This document shows positions 1 to 12,500 of a DNA stretch of 64,000 nucleotides, piece by piece. The position numbers and the translations under genes are program-made. How positions within the stretch are numbered: position 1 is the stretch's first letter; the number at the start of each line of letters is the position of its first letter. The notes under the pieces are model-generated. The model had not been told where the DNA came from. It saw only the letters and a program-made list of their open reading frames with translations, and did no database searches. The stretch is taken from contig NC_057351.1 of NCBI RefSeq assembly GCF_016509475.1, forward strand, positions 55,231,549 to 55,295,548. Direction: 5' to 3'. The stretch is from Prionailurus bengalensis. Its lineage: Eukaryota; Chordata; Mammalia; Carnivora; Felidae.

Positions 1-214
1 GAAATTATTCAGAGACTGATATAAACGCCATTTTGAGGTTCCGATCAGCAAAAGCAGCACTAGTGACTCCAAAATGATCTGATGCAATTTCAGCCAATAG
101 CAAAGAAGCTTGTACAACCAGCCCTGGAGGCAGAGACAAGGAGGGGCGGGGCCAGTGTGAGCACGCCCAGTGTGGTGCAGCCAGAGAGTGACCGGGGCCC
201 TGTACTGGCCCCTC

Positions 215-300
215 CACACACTTGCACTGAGTGCCAACTGTATGCCAGGCTCTGGGTCAGGTGCTGGGGAAATAGTGAACAAAGCAGGCGTGCCCCATCC
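215..300 (-). mobile_element. L2-like fragment
   Basis: Short antisense L2-type block: 'ctgtatgccaggctctgggt', 'caggtgctggggaaatagtg' and 'aacaaagcaggcgtgcc'. Confidence 0.55.
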
Positions 301-458
301 AGGTTTGGAGGCTGAGGAAAGAAAAGTTAACGAGAAGAATGATGATGATCTGGAGCATAGCTCTGTGCTCACAGGAAGAGTGATTCGGGATATCGGAGGA
401 GCTTGGAGTTGCTTGGGAAGAGAATTGTCAAAATACGGGATATACAAAAGCATGATTT

Positions 459-479
459 AAAAAAAAAAATTTTTTTTTT
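459..479. repeat. A11/T10 palindrome
   Basis: Eleven A directly followed by ten T, forming a perfect self-complementary block in intron 20. Confidence 0.9.
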
Positions 480-689
480 AAGCCGGAAGGCCAAATGAAA
501 ATGAGGATTTGGGGGAAGGGAATCCTTTGCAAAAATAGTAGGAAAATCCTCCAGGAAAACGCTCTTACATAGCCGACATTGGTGTGAGGCCCTCCTGATC
601 TGGTTCCAGGCCACCCCCTCCACCCCACTCCTCTCCGACTGCTCTCCCTGTTTGTATCCCGCTGGCTGGTGCTAACGAGTGGCAGGAGT

Positions 690-1080
690 GGCTGGGACCC
701 AACCCCCGCGCCCGCGGCACCTCACGCTCTGAATCGTCATGCTTGGTCCCGGGCCCCGCAACCGGGGCGCTCACCCCGGAGCCGCAGAAGCGGCCGAGCC
801 TGGGCGCGGTGCTGTCGTAGCCGTCGTAGGCCTCCATGTAGTCGTAGCCACAGTCAGCCTCCTCCTCCACCTCGAAGGTGCGGAATATCAGCTCCACGCC
901 GTAGCCGTCCTCCGCCACGATCACCCAGTCACAGCGGGCCTGGCTCGGGTAGTTGTTGTCCCCAAACTGGGCGTGGGAATACAGCTCTTTGGTGTGCACC
1001 TCGGCCTTCAGCCTGCCCCCGCACTCTGGAGCGGAGAGAGAGCCGCCACGCCTCCTTGGCACCGAGAACCGTGCGGCGCC
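690..1080. other. CpG-rich stretch over exon 20
   Basis: High GC and many CpG dinucleotides across exon 20 and its flanks, unlike the rest of the nearby introns. An intragenic CpG-island candidate by eye; no calculation was made. Confidence 0.6.
775..1025 (-). CDS. TLL2: TLL2 exon 20: most of CUB5
   Basis: 251 nt, entered in phase 1 and left in phase 0, encoding CGGRLKAEVH through GRFCGSG (about residues 889-971). All four CUB cysteines are in this one exon, which has no intron at the mid-domain point used by CUB1-4. YDYMEAYDGYDS is the segment that best separates TLL2 from TLL1 and BMP1. The acceptor is CTCCAG and the donor GTGAGC. About 44 residues and the stop codon should follow in exon 21, before position 1. 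The exon lies in a CpG-rich stretch. Confidence 0.95.
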
Positions 1081-4000
1081 CCCACCCCCTTCCCAGCCTG
1101 GGCTTTCTCTCTCCACACCCGCATGCACGCAGGCCAGCTTTCTGTACGAGGCCTCGCCAGTGCCCTGTAGGAAAGTCTGGCAAATTTCATCATCCCATTT
1201 TACAGAGGCGTACATAGAGGCCGAAAGGTCTGAGTTTCAGGGCTTACTGTGAGGGTCCAAATTGGCCCTTACCAGCCAAGATCCTATGTTCCCAGGCTGG
1301 GCCGCATAAGGCCCAGCATGCTTCTGGAAAAAGCTGGCTGGCTGGATCTTTACCACTTAATAATCACCTGGAAGTTCTAGAAGCCCTGAGAAGGCCTCCG
1401 GAGCCCCACCTACTTACTGTAATTTGTAACTGTTGCCAACAGAGGGCACCAAAAGCACATCAGACCTCCAGGTGAGCTCTCAAATCTAGAAACCTCCCAT
1501 TATGGACTGACTTGCATCTGACAGGGCTGACTATAGCTGACTTTGAGGCTCCTGGGGCCGGGAGGGGGGGCGCGCACAGGTGAGCTGGGCCACATGCTTT
1601 GGCCTTGTATTCTGTAGCATTGGCTTCTGGGTTTTTGACTAGGATGGTGACTCTGGTTGGCCTGGGTCCCACACTATCTTGTCTAGGCCACTGGAGACCA
1701 CATAATATAAATGGATACATGAGAGTGGTCACAGATTAGAAAGCACCAGAAATTCTGAAGGTAAGTTCCTCCACTGCCTGTCCTCAGGGTGCTCCACACC
1801 CCGGGATGGGGGTGGGGGGGCAGGCAGCTCCTGAGGGTGTGGCTACTATACTGTCTGGTAACACTCGCAGGCCCAGCCGGCCCCAGTCCTGCCAGACAGC
1901 CAACTCTTAACCCTCCCTGTGCTCTTGTTTAGAATCTCCTCCAGGTGTGAACTGTCTTTGGGAAATTTCGAGTCCCCGGCGTGACATGGGTGGCAATGAA
2001 ATGGGCGCAGCACGGGGCAGGATGCCTTCTATCCGCCTTACCAGATCCTCTCTCCATTCTTCCCCACCTGTTCCGGGCCTCTGGAGGCTGACCTCTAGGC
2101 CCACATGGACTAGCCCCCTTGCCCTCCGCCTTCTGGGTTGGGTTCAGCCATGGGGAACACCAGCAGATGAGAGGAGGGAGGAGAGAGGTCAGGGTGTTTA
2201 ATCCCAGGCTCCCTCCCTGCCTGGTCACCACAGGTTGTGTTGTTCGACTGAAGGGCACAGCTCCAGGTGGGGGGAGGGGGGTTACTCTGCTTGCATACTC
2301 CCTCCTTGGGCATCCTGGCCTGGGGTATCACCCCCTGCCCCCACCCCCTGACCCCCCACCCCCATGTAGTTCCCCGGTCCTGGCTACTGCACTGCTCTTT
2401 ATGGTGTCCCCACACCCTGCCTGCCCCTTTGTAAACAGTCCCTTTTAAAATTCTCCTCAAATAATGATTCATTTCCTGCTGGGACCCTGACCTACTTTTT
2501 CTGTAGGGACTAGAGGGTAGTGTCACCAGTCAATGGCTTTTAACCTTCCCTAGGGGAAGCTGGAACCCTCAAGGAGCTTGGAAGAGTTCTGCAGACACCA
2601 AAGTGTTTTCTAGGTGGGCAAGCTAAACCACCTAAGGGTGCCGGGTGTCATTTTGTTTTTCCTGATTCGTATTTTCTGGCTCTGAAAATAAACTGGGTGG
2701 GGTGGGGGCTGTTAAAGCTCACAGGGTCCCAGGATCATGAGCTCAGACTCCAAGTGGGCCGCGGACAGCCACTGCTTTGGCAAAGGGCCACAGTCTAACA
2801 CGGGGATCAGAGAGTCGGTTATTTCTGTGAGTAATGTTTTAATGGCTAAAGAGCAGAGCCCATTTTCTTACTGACATTCTTCTATTTAACAAAATAGATG
2901 TGTTAGTTACACGCATATACATTTTCCTCCAAAGGACCAAATAGAGCTATTTAGATTTTAAGTGGAGGAAAAATAATAGATAAAGAACCATTTTCCATTT
3001 TCCAGAACTTGTCCTTAGAGGGTGAAAAGGGCTGCTCCCCACCGCTCAGCTCCCAGACTTTCGGATTTCACAGACCAGCCAAATTACAGATAAATTTTGA
3101 AAAGAGGAGGGGAGGAAGGAAGGGAGAGAGGAAAGAAATGTGACACCAGCAACGGGATTGCCCACTTCGAATGCTGTCGATTAAGGACATTAAGAGAAAA
3201 CCACCCTTCCCCTCATGGTTGCCCACGTTTCGTTTTTGAAGGGACATTTGATCACACGCCTCCTACCCCCCAAGAGTCAGAATGAAAGGCAGTTCCTTCC
3301 CTGCCGCCGTCACCCGTCTGTCGCCAGTCTACATGGACATCAGCGGGCGGCTGGGCATCCTCGCTCACGTACCTGTGCTGTGCACTGCCTGGAAGCCTTT
3401 CCTCTGCACAGAGGCATCTGAATAAAACCTGAGGAACAGGCTGCTGCCTGAAGCCACCACGGGGTCTGGTTTCTTGCTGCCACAGAAACGGCCAAGGATG
3501 GGCGCCAGGCTGTCGGCTCCGTCGTAAAGCTCCAGGTGGTCGTAGGCACATTCTTGGTGCTGCTCGATCTCAAACTCGTTGAATGTCTGGGGGACGGAAG
3601 AGCAGAAAGTGAGGCAGGGGCCTGGCACTCAGCTGGGGTGGGGGCCGCCTCTCTGGGGGCTGGGAGAGGATGGGGCGAGGCAGGACACTCGTCTGCCCCC
3701 ACCAGCCTCGTAGGGGGCATGGCGCCCAGGTGAGGACAGCGACATCTACGGCGAGAGTCTCAACTCGGGCCCTCTGCTGGTCCCCAGGCCCCCCCACGAG
3801 GCAGTTACATGAGCGATTGCTGCTGTGAGCACTTTGCGGGTGAGATGGCTGGGCTCTCAGAGCTGAGATGCTTGTTGTCAGCCCCGACAGCAGCAATGGC
3901 CAAGTGCTCACTCTGCGCCAGGAGCTGTTTTAAGCGCTTCACAAATATAACCTCGAATAATCCTCACGCCCCTGTGCTGTGTCTACAACTACAACCCCCA

Positions 4001-7000
4001 TTTTACAGATGAGGAAACTGAGGCACAGAGAAGTCAGGCGACCTGCCCAAGGTCACCCAGTGGTAGAACTGGGCCAAGGCCAGGAGGTCTACCTGCAGAG
4101 CCCTTGCCTTTAACCTCTGCACTATACTTGACCATGAATGATGTGGATGAGGCTGTACGAAGTGCTCACTGCTCTGTGTCTGCACCCTCATAGTGTCTGG
4201 CATTCGAGGAGGGTTTTTTTCCATGCAGGGTCCTGTGCCAAATGTTCACAAACATTTTCTCACTTAATTCTGATGGTGCTGTGAGCTAGTATTACACCCA
4301 ATGTGCAGAAGGGGAAACTGAGTCTTAGAAAAGTGTCTTGCCCAAACTCACACAGCCAGAGGAGGAGGGAGCTGGACGTGAGCCCCAGCCAGCCTGACTC
4401 CAGCCCACACTCCTAACCATCACCAGGCTATACTGCCTACCTCCTCCCTGCCCCCTGAAGACCGTCCCCCAAAGCTGGCCAGAGGAGCCCCTCAATTCTA
4501 GGCCGTGCACCAGGGACTGGGCAGCTGAATGACTTATGGCCTGCCCATGGCTTCCAGGGAGATGGGACAAGGTGAGAGGGGACAGTGTTAAATGAAGGCG
4601 TGAACCAAATGACAGAGCAGGAAGAAAGGACTTGGGGGGATGGGGTTGGTAAGGAGGGTCTGAATTCATAAGAAAGTTTCTGGAGAGACAGGACAGGGAT
4701 GGAGATGGAGAGGGGTCATTAGCAGTGTGGGCTCTCGTAGGAATGATAAACACAATAGGAATGAGCAAAGCCCTTCACACCTTACAGAAAGGGAGCTGGG
4801 TGGAGGGTGGTACAGAGACAGTGGGCAAGAGCAGGAGGGGGGACCAGCGGCATCAGGGTGGGTGAGGCAATGGGAGGGACACCCATGAGACACCTTGTTG
4901 CGGTGCCCATACAGTGAAACACCAGCTTCTTGGGAAGTATTTGATTCACATTTTCTGTGTAAGCAAAAAAATGTGTAAGCATTACATTTTTGCGTAAGCA
5001 AAAAGATAGAACATGATCAGTATATCCACCATGCACTTCCCAAGGGAGTTTTTTTTTTTTACTAGAGAACTTGTAAATTTGAGATCTGGCCTAACTCTGG
5101 CCACTGGATCAGTTGCTTCCTTAGCACTGTAAAGAAGAGGAAGACATTTAGCAACTGCTAAAATCTTGTGCCCCTTAGAAGCACGACTTCCAGTTGTGCA
5201 GGCTGCACATTCCCACCCCCAGGGGGCGCCATTCCCCAGCCCGCAGCCGAGAAGAATGTTGTTGGGAACCTTCTCCCGCAGAAGGCAGTGTTGGGGAAGG
5301 AGTGCCTTACTCTAAGGCACTCTAGTTCACCCTCACCCAGATTCAAAGCTGTTCTGACACCCAGGAAGGCCACCGCCACATTTCCCCCATGGGCAGCCAT
5401 GCACATGGGGTGCCCGCTGTGAGCAGCCTGTGGTCATGGGCTCTGCCTTCACCACCCCTCACTGCCCTGGGCCTGGCACAGACAGATACCAGCACCTGTG
5501 CTCTGTTCTGGGGGCCCATCGCGTACCTGTCCTCCCCTGTCTCACCTGCCAGCAAACACCCTCGAAAGTCCCCGGAGCCATTGTCTGCTTATCTTCACGA
5601 CCTCCTTTGTTCTCTCCCATTCTCCCTGCATTATATTGGCCCATATTTCAGAGGAACATCTATGTGCTTTCTGAAGAGCTCACAAACCTCAGAGTCAGAG
5701 AGACCCTTTTAAAAAACGTCTGTCTGTGGAGTATACCTTCTCCAGCTAGCAAAAGAGTTTTACACTCCAGGATCTGGGGTACTCTGGGGGCTGAGAAACG
5801 AGATTTGTACCACAGACTAGTTTCTCCTTTGAAATAACCAAGTATGGTACGCACACGTACAATCAAATGCACGAGGGACTTTAAGGAAATGCCTGGAAGA
5901 TACATATTTTTTAACTCAAGAGAGAATTAGCATAAATAACTTAATCTCTTATTGTTAATTTTTAAAAATGTAAGTTCTAGAGAAATACAGATAATAATAA
6001 GCATCCACTGGAGAAGTCTGGGCAAGAAGAAACATATATTTTTCCCATGCATGTACATACACTATTGTGTATGCATAGGAAATTTCTGGAAAGATTTTCC
6101 AAAAAGCGCTCAGAGAGGTCATTTCTGGAGTGGCCATGGGAGATCTAGAAGCTTTTGAATTTTTTTTTTCAACGTTTATTTATTTTTGGGACAGAGAGAG
6201 ACAGAGCATGAACGGGGGAGGGGCAGAGAGAGAGGGAGACACAGAATCGGAAACAGGCTCCAGGCTCTGAGCCATCAGCCCAGAGCCCGACGCGGGGCTC
6301 GAACTCACAGACCGCGAGATCGTGACCTGGCTGAAGTCGGACGCTTCACCGACTGCGCCACCCAGGCGCCCCAAGATCTAGAAGCTTTTGATTCCCACTT
6401 GCCAATGCTCTGTACTGGTTACTTTTTTTTTTTAACCCTGAGAATGTATTGTTTTGTCAAAAATTACAACTGGAAACAAGCAAATCTGAAATAGCTCTAC
6501 CGATCTGTGCCGTGAATGTCGCCTCATACCGGTACCGCTGTGAACAGGTGCTCTTTAGAGGGCTTTTCTCACCGCCGCCCTGTGCTGAGAGCTGTGTGTG
6601 TGTCCTCTCTTAATCCGCACAGCAGCCCGCGAGGGGGGGTTCATTAGCATCCCCATTTTCCAGATAATGAAACTGAGTTCTGGAAATGTTGAGTAACTTT
6701 CCCCAAGTTTCAGAGCTGGAAAGTGGCAGCACAGAGATTCACAGCCACATGCCTCTGAAACCAAAGTCCGTGTTGTCCATAAACTATGAAAATGACTCAC
6801 GAGTTTCACCCTGTGGCCCGCGGTTGAAGAGATGTTCCAGGTACACTCCCTCCGACTGGGGTATTTGTCAGGCCAGTTGGGGCTCGCCAGGGTCCCCTCT
6901 GCACTGCTGATCTTGTGCGCACAGCCAGCTAGGGGCGATGGGGGGACACATGCAGAGAGAAGCAGTTCACTTGTGGGCAGCACCAGAGGCCCTCTGGGGG

Positions 7001-9449
7001 AGTCTCCATCTCTCCTTCTTATTTGTCATGTGGTCATTACCAAAAGTGGGGGCAGGGGTCAGCCTGAATCAAATGTCCCCTGGCTAGAGATTTGTTGATT
7101 TATTTGGTTTCGCTGCCTTCCTGTGGGCTCAGATGGCTCATCTTTCGCACTATCACCATTCAGGTCGTGGTTATCATTGGACATACGGTAGTTGGTGGTC
7201 AAGACCACAGGCACCGGGTCAAAAGGACTCGGTCCCACTGCCTTCAAGCTGTGGGACTTTGGGCACTCACCTAAGCCTTGGTGTCCTTATTTGTAAAAGG
7301 GTGCCAGCTTGGTAGGGGGATACGTGGATTAAATGAGATGATACATGTAAACGGTTTAGCAAGTACCAACAGAGGTCTTCATCACTGTGCTTTCTTTCTT
7401 AAAAATTGTTTAAATGTTTATTTTTTTGAGAGAGAGACAGACCACAAGTGGGGGAGTGACAGAGAGAGAAGGAGACACCGAATCTGAAGCAGGGTCCAGG
7501 CTCTGAGCTTGTCAGCACAGAGCCCGACGTGGGGCTCGAACCCACAAACTGCAAGATCATGACCTGAGCCGAAGTTGGGCTAGCCAACTGAGCCACCCAG
7601 GCGCCCCCATCACTATGCCTTCTGCCTGTACTTCTTTCAGATTTTCAAAGCAGTTTCATTTGGAGACTACAGAGGTCGCCCTGGTTATGGTGCAATTAGC
7701 AGAGACGGGTTCCACGACTTGCTCAGTGTGTAGCATTTCGGTCAACACTTGGAATGTGTCTCCTCTGGGCTGGGCACTATGCCAAGCATTCTGAATGCTT
7801 TCTCTCATCTGATCCTTCTCACTTTCCAAACGAGAAAATAACTTGTGGGGCTGGGTGGGGTGGGGGTGGGGGGTGACTTGCTGGGGAGGGGCGGGGCCAG
7901 GACTTGAACCCAGGCCTGCCTTTGCTGTAAATGGTTGGGGAACAGAGGGAGCGTGTACCACCCCTGCGTAGCCAACCAATGCCGCCCCGCCCCACGGCTG
8001 CTGGAGGGGGCAGTTGAGGGGAAGGGGAAGGGGGAGGGGGCAGGCACCAGAGGGAGGGGGTTTCTGCTCATTGCTGCCTCCACTCTGCAGCCACACAGAG
8101 CACAAATGCCAGTAGGGACAGGGGCTCAGCTTCTGGAACATCTGCTGCCACACCCCCCGCCCCAGAGGAAGGCAGCAGCTGTTCAGTTGGCGCGGCCTTA
8201 GTGGGGTTAAATCCCTCCTGGCCTCCCCCACACCACCGGAGGGAAGCTTTGTTCTGACCCAGGCCCACCTCACAGGAATCTGACAAAGACTTTTAAGTTC
8301 CGGGATGACAGGTCCTTCCAGGTTCTTCCAACCTGCCTCCCAACCAGCCCACTACTGCCCATGTCTGTGTCACCGAGCTGGGCTTGGAGGGTGGCCTGCT
8401 TCTGAAGCTGTCTTAGCTCATCCTGTAACACGTCAGGTAGGCCTGATCAGACTCTGTGCACCCTAGGCAAATCTCCTAACTTGAAATGTTTGTCCCGAGG
8501 GAACAAACATTCTTCACATCTTCCTTCCTCCTGACGCCCTCTGTGGGGCCCTGTGCTGGGGCCAAGGCCTAGAGGCCTGGGTGCTTATCAGAGATGCCTA
8601 AACTCCCTTCACAGGCAGGGTGATAACAGAAAGAGGCTCTTTCCAGAATGGCTGGACATTCAAAGGCATCTGGCCCTGAACTCTGAGTAGTAAATGGAGC
8701 AGGGAGCAATCTTTTTCCAATTCCGTTTTATTATCAGACCTGCATATGGCAACTACTATTATGATATAGATGGTTGATATGCATTGACATTTCAAGTGCT
8801 TAATAGGTGCCAGACTGTCTGAAGTGCTTTCTAGGCATGCTTTCATTTAATCCCCGTACACCTTTAAGAAGGGGGTATGTTTAGTCTCTTTTAGAAGAAG
8901 AAACTGAAGCTCAGAGAGGTTAAGTAACTTGCCCAAAGTCACAAAGCCAGTAAGTAGCAGAGTCAGGGTTTAAACCTAGATGGTCTGATTCTAGAGCCTG
9001 GGGGTGTAACCACTCTGCAATAATCACTCCAGGAGGGCCCCTGAGGGCCCCTGCAAGCCTCCTGGGGAAAGCCACCCTTCAGCAGGAGGTCAAGGAGGAG
9101 GGAAGGCAGACGCTGAGGGCTCGGCAGACCAGAAAGGCCCCTCGCTCTCACTCTTACACATGTGCACACCTTGGCGGCCAAGGTCAGCCGTGCCTCCCAG
9201 CTGCGGTCTAGCCTCACCTTCTTTACAGTCGTGCCCATTCTCGTGGAGCCGGTAACCGTTTCTGCACCGGCACAGATAGCTCCCAGACGTGTTGACGCAC
9301 TCGTGCTGGCACCCGCCGTTGTCCTTGGCGCACTCGTCCTTGTCTGAGGAGATCAACAGACTCTCCTAAGGGGGAATGCCAACTTGGGAATGTCCCTCCC
9401 ACCTTAGAACTCACTCAAAAGTAGCCTCCATCAGGGAGCCTCCCCTGTG

Positions 9450-9501
<52 letters not shown>

Positions 9502-12500
9502 TGTATACATATGTGTATATGTATATATATATATATATATATATACGCATTCTTTACCCCTGCTTCCTGCCAAAACAAGGAACTCCTTAAAGGATAGGCT
9601 AATATTAATAATAGTAACAATAATAAAAATAACTGCCATGTGTTGAATATTTACGTGATGGGCACTTCCCAAAGCACTTTCTGGTGTTTATGTATTTTTG
9701 AGAGAGAGAAAGCATGAGCAGGGAAGGGGCAGAGAGACAGGGAGACACAGAATCTGAAGCAGGTTCCAGGCTTCGAGCTGTCAGCACAGAGCCTGACACG
9801 GGGCTCGAACCCACAAACTGCAGATCATGACCCGAACTGAAGTCGGACACTTAACTGAGCCACCCAGGCACCCCAGTCAATTTTTGACTGTCTCTCAAAA
9901 ATACATAAGTCAATACACCTTTCTGGCCTCCGGGACTGGGAGAGAGCCCTGTGACTTCAAGCCACCCACTTTGTGGCAGTTTGTTACGACAGCCCTGTAA
10001 TAATATAACCACCAATATAAAAAAATAACAAAACAAACACAACCCGGATCCGGGCACACCACCTCCAAGGCTGAAATACTGTGAGGGCAGGGGCAGTGGG
10101 CAGAGAGGGGGTGAGCAGGTGCCCCCGAGGCCGAGAGCCTACACAGCCGTGTCCCCCTCGGCCTGGGACCTGGCCTCCAAGCCCCCACACCTGAAAAGAA
10201 GTGGGCCCTGAAGCCCCGTTTGGAGACCGTGTTGTCTGACTTGAACTCCACACGCATGTTGTTGCTCTGGGAGGTGATGACCTCGGGCATCTCGGAGCCG
10301 CAGAACTTGCCATGCAGCCGGGCGTCGGGGGACAGGCCGCTGCGCACCTCCACAAAGTCGTACTTACAGACCTGCAAAGAAGCACCACGGGGAGCCACCC
10401 CGTCCTCCCGAGGCCCCACCCCACAGTCAGTGCAGGACCCCTTCCTGACAGCCACACCCTGCCTAGGGGCCAGACCGGCTCAGCCTCATCCAGAAGAAGG
10501 GAGGGGCTTCTCAACTCTTACTGGGGTCCCTCTGGCCCAACGCGCAGGCAACATGGGGCTCTTGCGACTAGCACTCTGGCTGGAGGGCTCTACCTGGGCC
10601 TTGGACGACTTGGTCATCCCATGACCACTGCCCAAAGGAGGAGACAGGCAATTCATACCATCCTGGTCCCCGGGTGCGTCTCACCCCCTCCGTTACCCTC
10701 AGTAGGACGCTAACCCCCAGACTCCTACCCCAGGGGACATCCTTGTCTTGACCGCCTCCCACCCCCAAGACCTGCCTCCTCCACTCTGGTCTTGATTCTC
10801 CTTGGGTCCGTCAGTGACAAGAGGGCCAAGGCACCGTGTCTGCAGAGGACAGACAGCTTAAACTGCTGCACCAAACGCTCCCAGATTCTGCCCCGCAAAG
10901 GTTGTATGACTATAGGAAGCTACGTCCCTGCCTGCCGAGCCCCTCGCTGGTCTGCAGCCCCGAGCCACGTCCCCACACAAGGAATTAGAGCGCAGAAGCA
11001 TACATCATTGCCTTCCAGTTCAAACACTTCAAACTGGAGGGAGATCCGGTACTGAGCAGGGGCCACCACCTGCCAGACGCAGTTTTTGTTTGTAGGATAC
11101 TCCTTCGGCCACCCAGGGCTGGTGATGGTTCCGTTCAGCTTGGTAATAAAACCGCCACAGGCCACTGCACGGGAGAAACAGAAGCAAGACTCATTTGGTT
11201 TTCGTTCCAAGTGACTGCGATTTCCCCCAAGCAGCAATAAGCGGGCTGTTCTTTAATACAAAAGAAAAAGAAAGAAAAAGAGAAAGGTTGACAATCTGAA
11301 CTGATTAATCCCGCAGCGTTTCTCCTAGTCGGCTTCAGCTGAGCGTTTGGAGGGATGAAGCTGAGGACAAGCCTTTACCGCTTTTTAAAATGATGACAAC
11401 ACACGCGTGCTTACCTGTCGCTCAGGGGCATAGCCGGGGACTCCACATGACTTGGACCAAAGGAGCCTTGGCCGTGTTTGCACCGAGCTGTGCACTTTAC
11501 CTGGCTTACACGAACAAGCAGGGTCAGCCAGGTGGGCAAGGAAAACGGAACACCAGGCAGGTAGAAATGAAATGAGTGAAATGAGCTATCAGCTGAGTCA
11601 CACCTAAGGGCGCGGAGTTTTTCTTTGCTTTTCTTTTTTATCTGATAATCATGTGAAGTGTTCACGGTCACGGAAGAAAATGAACCCGTCAGCGCCTGGG
11701 ATGGAGTCCTCGTAATTTGGGCAGCCCCCTCGCACGTGGGTGACTTTGTGGAGCTATTTTTCCCTCCGAGAGCCGGGGACATCACCCACCACAGATCATG
11801 TCACCTCACAGCCAGCCGGCTTCCCCCTCTCCTCCCCACTTCTCCTAACTTGTCCCTTATCCTGTCTCATTCTAGCTTGGTGGGTCCAACACCAACCTTC
11901 ACACGTCTTCTTGTCGGCAGCCAGCTCGTAGCCAGGGTCGCACGCGCACTTGTAGCTGCCCAGAGTGTTCACACAGCGCTGCTCACACCCACCATGATCT
12001 GGCCAGGAGCACTCATCCACCTCTGTGGGAGAGGAAGGGGACCCCGGCTAAATCACCACAGAGCTGCCTGGTCTGTTCCCCATCCCATTCCATGCCCCAG
12101 GGCCCCTGGCAAATGACCTCTAAGAACAAGAATGGTGCCTGGTGACCACCTCCCAGGGAGGCTCATGCCCACGTCTCAGACACTGGCAGCAGCCATAACC
12201 AAAGGGGAAGTCTCGAGAACATAAGAATAACTTGTTACCCAGAGGGAGGGCTCCTCTGGAGGAGATCAGGCCTGGATGATTTTATTCTTTGAAGGGTTCA
12301 ATCAGGGAATACAGTGTGATTTTTAAAAAATCTCTTCCACACCGGAGACTTAATCAGTTTTAATGCCATGGAATCGAGGTTCCTCCCAAATATGGCACTT
12401 CTCAGGGACATTAAGCGGAAGATAAGAACAAAGGGACACGTTTCTAGATGAAGATATAAAAGTAGTTTCTAGAGACAGAACCAGAACCTGTGATTTAGCG

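Larger units (their letters stand above)
1..774 (-). other. TLL2: TLL2 intron 20 (partial)
   Basis: No reading frame here matches the expected end of CUB5, so exon 21 is outside the window. The stretch holds an L2-like fragment at about 215-300 and an A-run joined to a T-run at 459-479. About 690-774 is GC-rich and CpG-rich. Nothing else was recognised. Confidence 0.8.
3587..6800 (-). other. TLL2: TLL2 intron 18
   Basis: 3214 bp. Holds two adjacent MIR copies (3890-4130 and 4235-4435), a young felid SINE with target-site duplication (6141-6391) and a further MIR (6570-6780). The stretch 4450-6140 shows no recognised repeat. Confidence 0.75.
6929..9217 (-). other. TLL2: TLL2 intron 17
   Basis: 2289 bp. 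Contains MIR copies at 7240-7375, 7725-7925 and 8775-9020, and a carnivore SINE at 7396-7607. The rest is unrecognised. Confidence 0.75.
9344..10190 (-). other. TLL2: TLL2 intron 16
   Basis: 847 bp. Dominated by an AT/AC microsatellite (9449-9546), a carnivore SINE (about 9684-9874) and the tail of an ERVL-MaLR-like LTR (about 9900-10010). Confidence 0.75.

Noticed and set aside
1..774. Possible last exon of TLL2 (exon 21)
   Set aside because: No minus-strand frame here shows the expected end of CUB5 or a matching acceptor, so the exon must lie outside the window.
565..1215. A 216-residue minus-strand frame taken as a single-exon protein
   Set aside because: Only the 775-1025 part is coding. 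The ends are intron sequence read through the splice sites.
669..1217. Long plus-strand open frame (182 codons) across exon 20
   Set aside because: It is the GC-rich antisense of a confirmed CUB5 exon. Composition is Pro/Arg/Ser-rich with no recognisable domain, so it is a shadow frame.
9376..9672. Frames rich in Ile-Tyr and Thr-His repeats
   Set aside because: They are translations of the AT/AC microsatellite.
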